The notes beneath the pieces are model-generated. The model was not told the origin of the DNA and ran no database searches. It saw only the letters and a list, made by a program, of their open reading frames with translations. The translations under genes were made by a program, and so were the position numbers. Below, in pieces: positions 1-8,777 of a stretch of 32,583 nucleotides of DNA (the first letter of the stretch is position 1; every line of letters starts with the position of its first letter). Origin of the DNA: Chrysochromulina tobinii (Eukaryota > Haptophyta > Prymnesiales > Chrysochromulinaceae); contig JWZX01003275.1 of assembly GCA_001275005.1 (NCBI GenBank), positions 1 through 32,583 on the forward strand. The letters run 5' to 3'.

Positions 1-277
1 TGTGCAGGCCGACGAGCCAGGTGCCCTTCACCGCCGCGATCGCGCCGCTCTCCACCGACGCGAGCAGCGTCTCAACGTCAAAGTAGGGATTCGGTGCGGC
101 GGCGGCGGCGCTCGCGACGCTCGTCTGCGACTGGGCCGTGGGCGGCCCGCTCGGTGATTCTTTTTTCGGAGCTCGACCTCCTCGGAGGACTCGGCGGAGG
201 ATTCGGCGGAGCATAGCGCGAATCGTGGTGGCCTCTGTCGAGGTGGAAGAGGAGCCCTTCGAGTTGGAGGCGCCCAT
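1..277 (-). CDS. N-terminal part of a putatively N-myristoylated protein (3' end outside window)
   Basis: Reading leftward from the ATG at 277, 92 codons stay open to the window edge, so only the N-terminus is present. It begins MGASNSKGSSSTS, which fits the N-myristoylation consensus (Gly2, Ser6, basic residue at 7). A very basic stretch (residues 20-40, many Arg in LRRILRRVLRGGR) follows, as in proteins held at membranes by myristate plus a polybasic patch. After an Ala-rich linker the sequence NPYFDVETLLASVESG looks like the start of a folded domain. An in-frame stop at 332-334 upstream of the ATG supports this start. The family is not recognised. Myristoylation is inferred from the motif only. 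Confidence 0.5.
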   Translation of the reverse strand, partial: MGASNSKGSSSTSTEATTIRAMLRRILRRVLRGGRAPKKESPSGPPTAQSQTSVASAAAAAPNPYFDVETLLASVESGAIAAVKGTWLVGLH

Positions 278-717
278 TTGCAAGTAACTGACGTCTGACC
301 TTGTTTGATAATGACTATTGATGAACCTCGATTAAAATTAACGAAACGTTGGCTTTTCTGAAATCTAGCGCTCTAGAGCCAGGTGAATCCACGACGTCAT
401 CTCCGACGCATGGAACCCCAGTATACCCGCAGACTTCAATCTTCTTCTATCTACTTCTATCCATGCGATGCAATCCCATCAGCAGTTCGCCTCGCGTCAT
501 CGCTACGCAACTGCCGCCTATCCGAACTGCTCCGACGCCGTCTGCCAGTCGCTCCGCCTCTGCCCGCAGCTCGCTCGGCCGCCCCATCTCCTCAAACGCA
601 GCAGGCGCGCCGCGCGAGTTGTCCCCTGCAGTGGGGTTTCAACACCGCCATCGATGGCCTTCAGAATGCAAAAGCTGGGTGAGCGTTGGCACCTCAAGCG
701 AAGAGCGCGTGGACACC
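278..717. other. Intergenic spacer, no gene seen
   Basis: This lies between the start codon of the myristoylated-protein candidate and the stop codon of the coiled-coil gene, both on the minus strand, so it should hold the promoter of the first and the 3' end of the second. The first part (280-350) is noticeably AT-richer than the surroundings. Open frames here are short, overlapping and without recognisable domains. Confidence 0.5.
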
Positions 718-2802
718 TCAAGGGCGTGAATGCGTTGACACCTTGAGTTCTGATCTGTGTGGAGATACCGTGAGTTCGTAGTAGCGTGGCTGCGCCCACG
801 ACGACGCCACGGCTCCATCTGTTTCCACGGGTGCAAGAGGTCCGGCAACGGGCTCGGCCATAGACTTGTTGGCATGTGCTCGCACGGTTGGCGATGTTTG
901 CCTCGGCGGTGACAATGTTTGCCTCGGCGGTGGCGATCGGCGCGCTCGCAGCCGATTGCCTCCCTCGTGAGCCGCAGCGGGAGCAGGTAGTGGCCGTTGC
1001 GACGGGCCAAATTCATGACGAAAAATGAGCTCCGCGTCCTCTTCTTCATAGTAGCGACTGCCGCTGCGCTCAAGAAAACCATCCAGTCCAATGACCGCCG
1101 ACGTGTGGCCCGTGGGACCCTCGTCCTTCGATGGCCACTCGTCTTTGTAAGGCGACGGCAGCCGGAGCGGTGCGCGCTCCTGTGGACGTGCCCCGAAGGC
1201 TGTGGAAACGGTCGGGGCGCGAGGCCATTCAGCCATCTGGGGCGGGGGCGGGGGCGGAGGCGGGGGCGGCTGCTGCTGCTGCTGCTGTTGCTGCTGCCGG
1301 CGCTTGCGCGAGCGCTTCTCGGGGCGCCTCTGCTGCTGCTTTTGCTGCTTTTGCTGCGGCTGCTGCTGCAAGTGTGGCCAGGCTTGCTCCACGTCGGCGG
1401 TGGTGCCAAAGACTGCCTCGAGCACACGATCGAGTACGCCGGCGCGTCGCCAGCGCTGCTCTGCGTCGAGCCAGCGGCGCTCATAGTCCTGCCATTCCCT
1501 CTCGTGCCGTCGGAAGTCCTGCTCCGCCTCGGCGAACTCGTGAAGGATGCGCGCATTGACTCTCTTAAGCTCCGTCACCTGCTGCGCGTGCTTCTGGGCA
1601 CGGCTGGCGCGTTCCTCGCCTCGGCGTGCCTCGAGCTCGCGGAGCTCGCTGATCGAGGATTCGAGCCGCGGGGCCGTGAGCTCTTTGACGGCGCTGTGAA
1701 GATCGGCGTTCCAGCAGGCGAGCAGCACCTGGTAGCGCGCCCGTACGCCCCAGCGCCAAAGCGCCGCGAACAGCCGCGAGTGCCGACGTCGTCGGGCCAT
1801 CAGCGCGATCGTACTCGTCGCCTGCATCACCGCCTGGATGATCTCCCGCCAAAGTTTAAACGCCCCCTTCATCTCAATGAAGCGAAGCGGTTCCGCGGCG
1901 CGCTTATGCTTCTTCTCCACCGCGGCGCCCGCTTCCCAGATGGCAAGGGTGTCGCGCATGTGAGTGTACGCAAGCTTTCTCATCAGGTAGTTGAGTTTGC
2001 GCTCGAGCGCCAGTCGCTCGAACGCGTCGCTGAAGGCACTCTTCCACCCCACAAAGCCCCAGGTGAGGCACTCGTTCATCATCTTGCGCAAGCTCGATTC
2101 GGACTTCTCTTTGAAGAACCTTAACTCCTCTGCCTGTCCCTTCCATTGCGTGAAGGCCCACGTGGAGCTGACGTTTTTGAGGCGGCGCCCCACCAAGTCA
2201 AGGTACTGCAGCACCTTCTTCTGATAGTTTGCCTCCTCCCAATTTTCCACGAGTCGAAGAAACCCCCAGCATAAGTCCTGACTTCTTAGGGCTTTGGCAG
2301 CTTTCTGAGCCTTGAGCATTTTCTGCCCGTCGGCAGCGGCCAGCGCCTGCGCAGCGAGGTGCTCCTCATCGCGCCTTTTTTCAGCCGCAATCTTGAGCTT
2401 GTAATCCGCTAACTCGTTGAGCGCTTGCTGCGTCTCGTGGCGCGCTTGCTGCGCCTCGGCCTCCAGCGCCTCGCTCTTGCGGCGCTCCGCTTCGAGCACT
2501 CTTGCTCCAGCCCCTCGCTCCGCTTCGCTCTTGAGACGCTCTGCCTCCAACTGCTCGCGCAGCACCCGCACTTGCTCCTGCTGAAACGCATCTGCGTCCA
2601 TAACCGCGGAGAGACGCTTGCTAGTGCTCTTCAGCGAGGCCTCGAGCTCGACGATGCGCTGGTTTGCCACCAGAAGCTGTTGATCGAGCTTCTTGGCTTC
2701 GATGAGCTGTTTGGTCATCGAATCGAGCTCCGCCTCATAGTGCAGGCGCAGCGCATTCATCGCATGCGTCGGCGGAGCTGCCGAACTGACCGCCGCCGAC
2801 AT
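718..2802 (-). CDS. Coiled-coil protein with Sfi1-like Trp repeats and poly-Gln/poly-Pro tail
   Basis: About 694 residues from the ATG at 2802. The open frame extends upstream to 2886 but only through a GTG, and a second ATG lies at 2760. Residues about 15-180 are a long Glu/Ala/Lys/Arg-rich coiled coil. The middle has seven Trp-centred segments roughly 30-40 residues apart (LCWGFLRLVENW, STWAFTQWK, LTWGFVGWK, DTLAIWE, GAFKLWRE, FAALWRWG, LLACWN). They resemble the A-x-x-x-W helices of Sfi1 centrin-binding repeats in centrosomes and basal bodies. A second coiled coil follows, then a poly-Gln plus poly-Pro tract near 1240-1360 and a disordered Pro/Arg-rich tail. A basal-body or cytoskeletal scaffold is likely but inferred. 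The transposon lies about 110 bp upstream of the chosen start. Confidence 0.6.
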   Translation of the reverse strand: MSAAVSSAAPPTHAMNALRLHYEAELDSMTKQLIEAKKLDQQLLVANQRIVELEASLKSTSKRLSAVMDADAFQQEQVRVLREQLEAERLKSEAERGAGARVLEAERRKSEALEAEAQQARHETQQALNELADYKLKIAAEKRRDEEHLAAQALAAADGQKMLKAQKAAKALRSQDLCWGFLRLVENWEEANYQKKVLQYLDLVGRRLKNVSSTWAFTQWKGQAEELRFFKEKSESSLRKMMNECLTWGFVGWKSAFSDAFERLALERKLNYLMRKLAYTHMRDTLAIWEAGAAVEKKHKRAAEPLRFIEMKGAFKLWREIIQAVMQATSTIALMARRRRHSRLFAALWRWGVRARYQVLLACWNADLHSAVKELTAPRLESSISELRELEARRGEERASRAQKHAQQVTELKRVNARILHEFAEAEQDFRRHEREWQDYERRWLDAEQRWRRAGVLDRVLEAVFGTTADVEQAWPHLQQQPQQKQQKQQQRRPEKRSRKRRQQQQQQQQQPPPPPPPPPPQMAEWPRAPTVSTAFGARPQERAPLRLPSPYKDEWPSKDEGPTGHTSAVIGLDGFLERSGSRYYEEEDAELIFRHEFGPSQRPLPAPAAAHEGGNRLRARRSPPPRQTLSPPRQTSPTVRAHANKSMAEPVAGPLAPVETDGAVASSWAQPRYYELTVSPHRSELKVSTHSRP

Positions 2803-2911
2803 CTGCCAACCAAACCCCGGCCACGCGTCCCAAAAGTCCACACGTCCAACCAGGGGTGCGTCCAATCCCTGCTCGTGGACGCACACACGTCAAAAAGCAC
2901 GATTTGGCATA

Positions 2912-2994
2912 CAGTCGGGCCTGTGGGGTTCCGACGCGGACGGGGGAGGCCCGACTCCGAGCTCCGCTCCTCTTCACCTCTTCACCTCGTCGAC
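2912..2994 (+). repeat. Left terminal inverted repeat of the transposon
   Basis: It aligns over its full length with the reverse complement of 5243-5324. Identity is perfect over the outer 20 bases (2913-2932) and over the inner 27 bases containing two cttcacct units and a gtcgac end (2968-2994). The middle is diverged, with a small length difference. Confidence 0.9.
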
Positions 2995-3069
2995 CGACAT
3001 CGGGGCACTGGTGCTGCGGCTGTAGCAGGCACTCCCAAGCACCTTGGCCTTCACTTCAGCTCTCCTTTC

Positions 3070-4190
3070 ATGCCGCCAGCTCGGCCCCGCCGCGAGACGT
3101 CGCTCTCGCGACCGCAAGACGAGCACCGCGGCGGCTCTGATGACGACGGAGAAGCTCTTCATGGTGAAGCAGGGGTGCTCGTGGCTCAAGGGGGGTAGCC
3201 GCGAAGCGGCTCGGCCGTCGGGACGGCGCGCTGGATCCCGCTCTGCCGCCGAGGCCCGTGCTCCCGCCGGCGGGGCCCCCCAACGCACCGGAGCCCGCCA
3301 CACCCCGTTTGCGTTGACGATGACGATGAGGCGGACGAGGACGCGGACGATGACGGTGATGCGGGGGTGACCGACGAGGACGACGAGGACGATTCCGATG
3401 GCATGGCGACTTCGAGGACTATTACGATGACGATGTCACCTCTGACTACAAGAACGGCGACCTGGTGCTCCTCAAGGGCCCCTACGGGAATGGTACGTAC
3501 AAGATCACCTTCGCTGCCAAGAAGCGGGGCAAGGTCAAGATGGTGCTCGCACCGCTGGCGCAGCAGATCTTGCCTCCCACATCAGAGGGGTACGAATCGG
3601 ACGTGACCGAGTACGGAGAGGGAGGCCCGAAGACTTGGCTTCATCCACGGCGGCGGTGGCAGCGAGGCGGCGGTTTGAAAACGCACGATGGACACGCTCA
3701 TGCTAGCCGGAAGAATAAGGCGATGAACACGCTCAAGCAGCCGGCCGGCGCCGTGCCCGTGGGAGCTGCGCCCATCCCCGCCTCCACCGCCGCCCTCGCA
3801 ATCGCCGCCCGTGCCGCCCCTGCCAATTGCTGGGCCGAGCTAATCATTCCGTCGTCACTCGACTCCGTCGTCGTCAGGCGACGACGTCGTCGAGTGACTT
3901 CTTTTGCGTTCCCGTTCGGGAATGTAGGAATTTTAATAGATTTGTATACGGAACCGCCCGAACCGGGCCCGTCCGCTCAACAACGAACCGTGAGTCCGCG
4001 CGGGGGCGCGCCGCGGGTGACGACCGGTGTATGGGTCCGCAATCGAATTGCGTTGGTCTATGTTGGTCTTGAGAATGTTGCTTATTCACATGTTCGCTGC
4101 GTGCTTTGTTTAATCACCACTCAGTTACTCACAGCGTACGAAGGCAAAGCCACGCTTCGACCAAAGCACCGCCGTCTCTGTCATGCCTAA
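3070..4190 (+). pseudogene. Broken reading frame(s) inside the transposon: acidic protein of unknown function
   Basis: An ATG at 3070 opens a frame (MPPARPRRETSLSRPQDE...) that stops at 3198. From about 3313 a strongly acidic Asp/Glu run (DDDDEADEDADDD) appears, and near 3400 sense shifts to another frame that reads DFEDYYDDDVTSDYKNGDLV and then LLKGPYGNGTYKITFAAKK up to a Gly/Lys-rich stretch. The change of coding sense between frames points to indels in a once-continuous acidic protein. Past about 3860 the open frame runs through a hairpin and no longer looks like protein. It may be a second element-encoded protein or a captured host fragment. I recognise no family. Confidence 0.35.
3854..3898. 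repeat. Strong hairpin inside the transposon
   Basis: gtcactcgac (3854-3863) is exactly complementary to gtcgagtgac (3889-3898). After a 2x2 internal loop, 3866-3873 pairs with 3879-3886, leaving a very short loop. Function is unknown: a transcript 3'-end structure, a cruciform or the relic of a nested small element. Confidence 0.7.
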
Positions 4191-4199
4191 CTTGCGGAG

Positions 4200-5179
4200 T
4201 AAAAGTATGGCGACGTTGCGAGCATGGGCGGCACGGGTGGCATGAAGGTCGGGCAGATAGGGCGGAATGGCGCTGGATAGCGATCGAGAGGCTGCCGCGC
4301 ACCTGCATGGGCGCCCTAAAGGAGCTCGGGAGGCCCCTCGAGCTGCCCACCCACTGGAAGGGCAGCCCGAGAGGCCGGGTGACGCAAAGACGGCTGCTGG
4401 CCTGCTTACAGGATAAGCAGGCAGCAGCCGTACGAAGCTGTCCTGATGAAGCACACAACCAGGCACTGCGGCGGCACACACGATGCGCAACGCACAGCCG
4501 CTGCGTTTCCACTTGGAAGTAGGCATTCCGAGCCGTGCTGCCGACGAGCTGCGACGCTGCCTACCACGCCCACGTCTCTCTGGCGGCTCGGGCCACGGTG
4601 TAGAGGCAGAGAGCCGAAATGCGGCAAACCTTGTGCGAGAGGTAGTGGTAATGAGCGCTGCAGGTAGTGCCGCGCAGCGAGTATCCGTACGAGCCCTTGA
4701 GTGCATCGTAGTCCATAGAAGTCTCGTCGAGCACGCCGAGCTCCTCGACGGAATGGTACATGAGCACCTCGCGCAGCCAGTCATTCGCACTGGTAGGCGA
4801 GCCCCCGGATCACCTTGCGTGAGTAGCCGAGTCGGGCGACGGCGCGGCAGAAGACGCTATACGAGACGAGCACGCCCGTGTCCAGGAGGAACTGAGCCCG
4901 ATGCTCCTTGAGCGTCACACGTGGTGATTTGATGATGAGTGCCACGATCTGGTGATCCTCGTAACGCGTGAGCGCGCAGGAAGCTAAAGGGTCGGCACCA
5001 TGGCCCTGGTGTGTCTTGACGTCGCCAGTCATCTCATACCGCTTGATCACGTCGTACACAAACGCGCGCGACACGTCCAGCCCATGCTCAGGGTCCGAAA
5101 TCTGCGTGACTGAGTGCCCGTATTCTCGCCAGCGCAGGATGACGCGCCACGCGAGCTCATCGGAGTAGGCGCGGGGCAT
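4200..5179 (-). pseudogene. Tc1/mariner (IS630-like) transposase, frameshifted remnant
   Basis: From the ATG at 5179 the protein begins MPRAYSDELAWRVILRWREY and continues through a paired-type helix-turn-helix region (SRAFVYDVIKRY, GHGADP, LKEHRAQFLLDTGVLVS, VARLGYSRKVIRGLAYQ), typical of this superfamily's DNA-binding half. The frame stops at 4781. One base out of phase, sense continues as ANDWLREVLMYHSVEELG, then LDETSMDYDALKGSYG and YSLRGTTCS, where the Asp of LDET is the expected first catalytic acid. In a third frame around 4240-4280 the segment IPPYLPDLHA resembles the conserved PPYSPDLN block near the last catalytic residue. At least two frame changes mean no functional enzyme as assembled. 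The first two blocks are clear; the third is tentative. Confidence 0.75.
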
Positions 5180-5242
5180 ACGGGGCTCATGGGGGTGCTC
5201 GGGACGCCTCAGCAGCCCCCCTGTCAAGGCGAGCGTCGAGTC

Positions 5243-5324
5243 GTCGACGAGGTGAAGAGGTGAAGAGGTGCGGAGGTCGCTTCGGGCCTCCCTCTCCCAG
5301 TTTGGAACCCCACAGGCCCGACTC
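5243..5324 (-). repeat. Right terminal inverted repeat of the transposon
   Basis: Reverse-complement partner of 2912-2994. It ends one base before the flanking TA at 5325-5326. It also forms the sequence immediately upstream of the ribonucleotide reductase start codon. Confidence 0.9.
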
Positions 5325-5358
5325 TAGCGCCTAGCGCCTGATCCACGGGCCTGTACTG

Positions 5359-8043
5359 ATGACACGGACGCTCTTGTTCATCCTATGCGCGAGCGCCTCC
5401 GCGACCAGTCTCCACCGGCTGCGCGGCGGCGATGCCCCCGCCGTCGCGCCCGTCGCGCCCATCGCCTCCAACGCTATGCCCAACGTCATCACCAGCCGTC
5501 CAGCTGCTGCTTCCGTGCCGCCACCCATCTGCCATCCATCCACCTCTGCCTCTGTGGCCACCGCAATGCGCGAGGCCGTGGAGGCACGCTTCCGCGCGCT
5601 GCTCGACGGGCTAGATCCGCTGATATCGCCATCGGAGCTCGCCGACAAGGTATGCGGTGGCCTGCCCGCTGAGGGCGTGAGTGAGGAGGAGCTCAGCTCG
5701 CTTATGGCTGAGACGGCGGCGTACCAGTCGTCGATGCACCCCGACTTTGGGCGGCTGGCGGCGCGGGTTGCCGTCGTACGGCTGCAAGAATGCACTGAGC
5801 CCGGGCTCGTCGCCACGCTCCGCCGCATGCGCGAGCACACGCACCAGGGCGAGCCCGCGCCGATGGTGACGGCGGAGCTGCTGCAGCGCGCAGAGCGCAT
5901 GGCGCCGCGGCTCGAGGCGGCACTGCGGCACGATGCGGACTTTGCGTACGACTACTTCGGTCTGCGCACGCTGCAGCGCTCGTACCTGCACCGCTCGCGT
6001 GATGGTCAGCCCATCGAGCGGCCGCAGCACCTGCTGATGCGCGTGGCACTCTGCGTGCACGGCGACGACGAGGCGGCTGTGCTCGAGGCATACGATCTCA
6101 TGTCACGCGGGCTGTACACGCACGCGACGCCGACGCTCTTCAACGCGGGCTCACCGCGCCAGCAGCTTTCGTCGTGCTTCCTACTCTCCACGCGCGCCGA
6201 CTCGATCGAGGGCATCTTCGACACGCTCGGCCAGTGCGCCCGCATCTCGCGCGATGCTGGCGGCATCGGCCTCTCTGTCTCCAACGTGCGCGCGGCGCGC
6301 TCGTACATCCGCTCGAGCGGCGGCGTCTCGTCGGGCCTCGTCCCCATGCTCCGCGTCTTCGACGCCACCGCGCGCTACGTCGACCAGGGCGGCGGCAAGC
6401 GCAAGGGCGCCTTCGCTGTGTACCTCGAGCCATGGCATGCGGACGTCTTCGACTTCCTCGAGCTGCGCAAGAACCACGGCAAGGAAGAGGCGCGCGCGCG
6501 CGACCTCTTCTACGCGCTCTGGGTGCCCGACCTCTTCATGAAGCGCGTCGAGGCCAACGGCGAGTGGTCGCTCTTCTGCCCTGACGAGTGCCCCGGCCTC
6601 GTCGACACCCACGGTGCCGCCTTCGAGGCGCTGTACGAGCGCTACGAGCGCGAGGGCAAGGCGCGGCGCACCGTGCCCGCGCAGCAGCTGTGGTTCAAGA
6701 TTCTCGAGGCGCAGATCGAGACGGGCACACCCTACATGCTCTACAAGGACGCAGCCAACGCCAAGTCCAACCAGCAGCACCTAGGCACGATCCGCTGCTC
6801 CAACCTGTGCACGGAGATCATTGAGTACACCGCGCCCGACGAGGTGGCCGTGTGCAACCTCGCCTCGATCGCGCTGCCGCGCTTCGTGCGCGCCGAGGCG
6901 GGCGGCGCGCCGGGCGGCGGCAGCGGCGCGCCGTGGCTCGACGCCGAGGACGATGGGCCCGAGGTGGCCGCGGCGGCCCTCGCGCGGTTCGATTTCGAGG
7001 CACTCCGGCGTGTGGCGCGCTTCGTGACGCGCTCTCTCGATCGCGTCATCTCGGTGACGCACTACCCGCTGCCCGAGGCACGCAACTCCAACCTGCGCCA
7101 CCGGCCCATTGGCGTGGGCGTGCAAGGTCTCGCCGACGTCTTCGCGCAGCTGCGCCTCCCCTTCGAGTCCAAAGGCGCACGCGCGCTCAACCGGGCCATC
7201 TTCGAGACGCTGTACTACGCCGCACTCGAGGAGTCGTGCGAGCTCGCGCGCACGCTCGGCCCACATGAGAGCTACGCGGGCAGCCCCGCCTCGCGCGGCG
7301 TGCTCCAGTACGACATGTGGGGCGTGACGCCCTCGGCGCGCTGGGACTGGGCCGCCCTCAAGGCCAAGATTGCGACGCACGGGCTGCGCAACTCGCTGCT
7401 GCTCGCGCCCATGCCCACCGCGTCGACGGCGCAGATCCTGGGCAACAACGAGTGCTTCGAGCCGTACACGTCCAACCTGTACGCGCGGCGCACGCTCGCG
7501 GGCGAGTTCTTTGTGCTCAACCCGCACCTGCAGCGCGAGCTCTCGGCGCTCGGCTTGTGGAGCCGTGAGACGCGCGACGCCATCATCGGGAGCGGCGGCT
7601 CGGTGGAGCCGCTCGTCCAGCTTCCCGCGCGGCTGCGCGCCGTCTTCCGCACCGCGTGGGAGATGAAGCAGCGCCACCTGATCGACATGGCCGCCGACCG
7701 CGGCGCCTTCATCGACCAGAGCCAGTCGCTCAACCTCTTCATCAAGGAGCCTACCTTCACCCAGCTCTCGTCGATGCACTTCCACTCATGGAAGCGTGGC
7801 CTCAAGACGGGTCTCTACTACCTGCGCACGCAGCCCGCGACCGAGGCCATCAAGGGCCTCGGCGTTGCGCAGCAGCAGAGTGCCGCGAGCATGCCGCCGC
7901 TTCGCGAGGGTCAGGAGGGTCAGCCACCGCCGCCGCCGCAGGACGACCCCAATGGCGCTGGGGACGCGCAGAGCCTCGAGGGCCGCGCCGCGAGCTGCGC
8001 TCTGAACTCTCGGCCTGGTGAGTGTCAAATGTGCAGCGGGTAG
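5359..8043 (+). CDS. RNR1: Ribonucleoside-diphosphate reductase large subunit (class Ia, eukaryotic type) with unusual N-terminus
   Basis: 894 residues, intronless. The enzyme reduces ribonucleoside diphosphates to deoxyribonucleotides using a radical made by the small subunit, which is not in this window. The active-site cysteines sit at C273 (SSCFLL), C484 (SNLCTEI) and C499 (AVCNLASIAL); the last two are 15 apart, as in other eukaryotic R1 proteins. The radical-transfer pair is Y820-Y821 (GLKTGLYYLRT), and the C-terminal redox pair is C889/C892 (ECQMCSG). The N-terminus differs from the family: a hydrophobic leader (RTLLFILCASASA) and an Ala/Pro linker come first, and only the helical half of the ATP-cone follows (about residues 75-150). 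The usual beta-strand motif VxKRDG is absent. The leader looks like a signal peptide, so plastid or other endomembrane-route targeting is possible. A transposon ends 35 bp upstream and could have separated an original first exon. Confidence 0.95.
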   Translation: MTRTLLFILCASASATSLHRLRGGDAPAVAPVAPIASNAMPNVITSRPAAASVPPPICHPSTSASVATAMREAVEARFRALLDGLDPLISPSELADKVCGGLPAEGVSEEELSSLMAETAAYQSSMHPDFGRLAARVAVVRLQECTEPGLVATLRRMREHTHQGEPAPMVTAELLQRAERMAPRLEAALRHDADFAYDYFGLRTLQRSYLHRSRDGQPIERPQHLLMRVALCVHGDDEAAVLEAYDLMSRGLYTHATPTLFNAGSPRQQLSSCFLLSTRADSIEGIFDTLGQCARISRDAGGIGLSVSNVRAARSYIRSSGGVSSGLVPMLRVFDATARYVDQGGGKRKGAFAVYLEPWHADVFDFLELRKNHGKEEARARDLFYALWVPDLFMKRVEANGEWSLFCPDECPGLVDTHGAAFEALYERYEREGKARRTVPAQQLWFKILEAQIETGTPYMLYKDAANAKSNQQHLGTIRCSNLCTEIIEYTAPDEVAVCNLASIALPRFVRAEAGGAPGGGSGAPWLDAEDDGPEVAAAALARFDFEALRRVARFVTRSLDRVISVTHYPLPEARNSNLRHRPIGVGVQGLADVFAQLRLPFESKGARALNRAIFETLYYAALEESCELARTLGPHESYAGSPASRGVLQYDMWGVTPSARWDWAALKAKIATHGLRNSLLLAPMPTASTAQILGNNECFEPYTSNLYARRTLAGEFFVLNPHLQRELSALGLWSRETRDAIIGSGGSVEPLVQLPARLRAVFRTAWEMKQRHLIDMAADRGAFIDQSQSLNLFIKEPTFTQLSSMHFHSWKRGLKTGLYYLRTQPATEAIKGLGVAQQQSAASMPPLREGQEGQPPPPPQDDPNGAGDAQSLEGRAASCALNSRPGECQMCSG

Positions 8044-8777
8044 CAGCAGCGCGCTCTCAACCACATGCCGCACGCGCAGAAGAGGCTCAGAAGAGGCCAC
8101 TGGCCACGCAAGGCCGGCACCGCAACGAGAAACGCCTGACGGTTCCCAAGCTCCAAGCGCCGGGGGCTATGCCGACCTGCGCCGTCTCCCTCCGCTCCAC
8201 TTTTCCTGCTGCATCCTGGCGGTGCAGTAGGGGAGCCAACTGAGCGACATACACACTTCCTTAACACCGGCTCCGACCCTCGCCGCGCAGTGCCCGCTGC
8301 GCGTACCCCGGGGCCCGGTCTGACCGCCGGTTGGCGCGAGGCGGCACGGCGGACCCGCGCCGCGGTAACGCCGCGGTTCACCGCCCGACGTTCGTTGCTT
8401 CAGCCTTCACGTTTGCTGTCGCCCCGCCGCTTGGGTCCCGCTTGTGCGCGGCCGGGCGGTCCGACGTCCGAGGAACGTCCGAGGTCCATCCGCGGCGTCC
8501 ACGCTCCCTGTTCCGGCTCCCGCGACGACCCGACCCAGGCCGGACCGGGCGGCGCGCCGCCGCCGCCGCGGGGGCGGCCCGCGTTCGTACCGCGCGGCGC
8601 TGCGGCGCCAGCCCGCCACCTGGCCTCCGGCCGTAACAGGTTAAGGTAAGGTTAAGGTTCTGTTTCCGCACTGTTCGTTCCATTAATAATCAACACGAGT
8701 TCATACGCGACAGTGCCAAGAGCAGGTTGAGTTTGCTTCCTCAACACGTCAACGATGGCTCGGCCCTGGAGCGTGGC
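8044..8777. other. Convergent intergenic region, no gene seen
   Basis: This lies between the stop codons of ribonucleotide reductase (plus) and RRP43 (minus), so it should hold both 3' ends. Most of it is very GC-rich, with no recognisable protein in any frame. A short tandem of ggttaa/ggtaa units occurs at 8638-8660. An AT-rich stretch at 8680-8715 could contain processing signals. Confidence 0.5.

Larger units (their letters stand above)
2912..5324. mobile_element. Tc1/mariner-like DNA transposon, 2.4 kb, TA-flanked, transposase decayed
   Basis: Both ends carry an inverted repeat of about 83 bp whose outer core agtcgggcctgtggggttcc is identical. Each end is flanked by TA (2910-2911 and 5325-5326), the target duplication of the Tc1/mariner (IS630) superfamily. 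Inside, a broken transposase of that superfamily reads leftward from 5179. A second, broken acidic reading frame occupies part of the left half. The element lies between the start regions of the coiled-coil gene (minus) and the ribonucleotide reductase gene (plus), ending only 35 bp before the reductase ATG. Confidence 0.88.

Noticed and set aside
997-2124. 375-codon plus-strand open frame opposite the coiled-coil gene
   Set aside because: It reads as a shadow of the minus-strand gene, with poly-Leu arising from antisense CAG runs; no domain is seen.
6781-7785. 1-kb open frame antisense to ribonucleotide reductase
   Set aside because: It lies wholly inside a conserved gene and has the Arg/Ala/His-rich composition expected of a mirror frame in GC-rich coding DNA; no domain is seen.
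8230-8660. Very GC-rich block considered as an rRNA fragment or a telomere-like repeat (ggttaaggtaaggttaagg)
   Set aside because: No conserved rRNA core sequence is recognisable, and the telomere-like tract is only about 20 bases and irregular.
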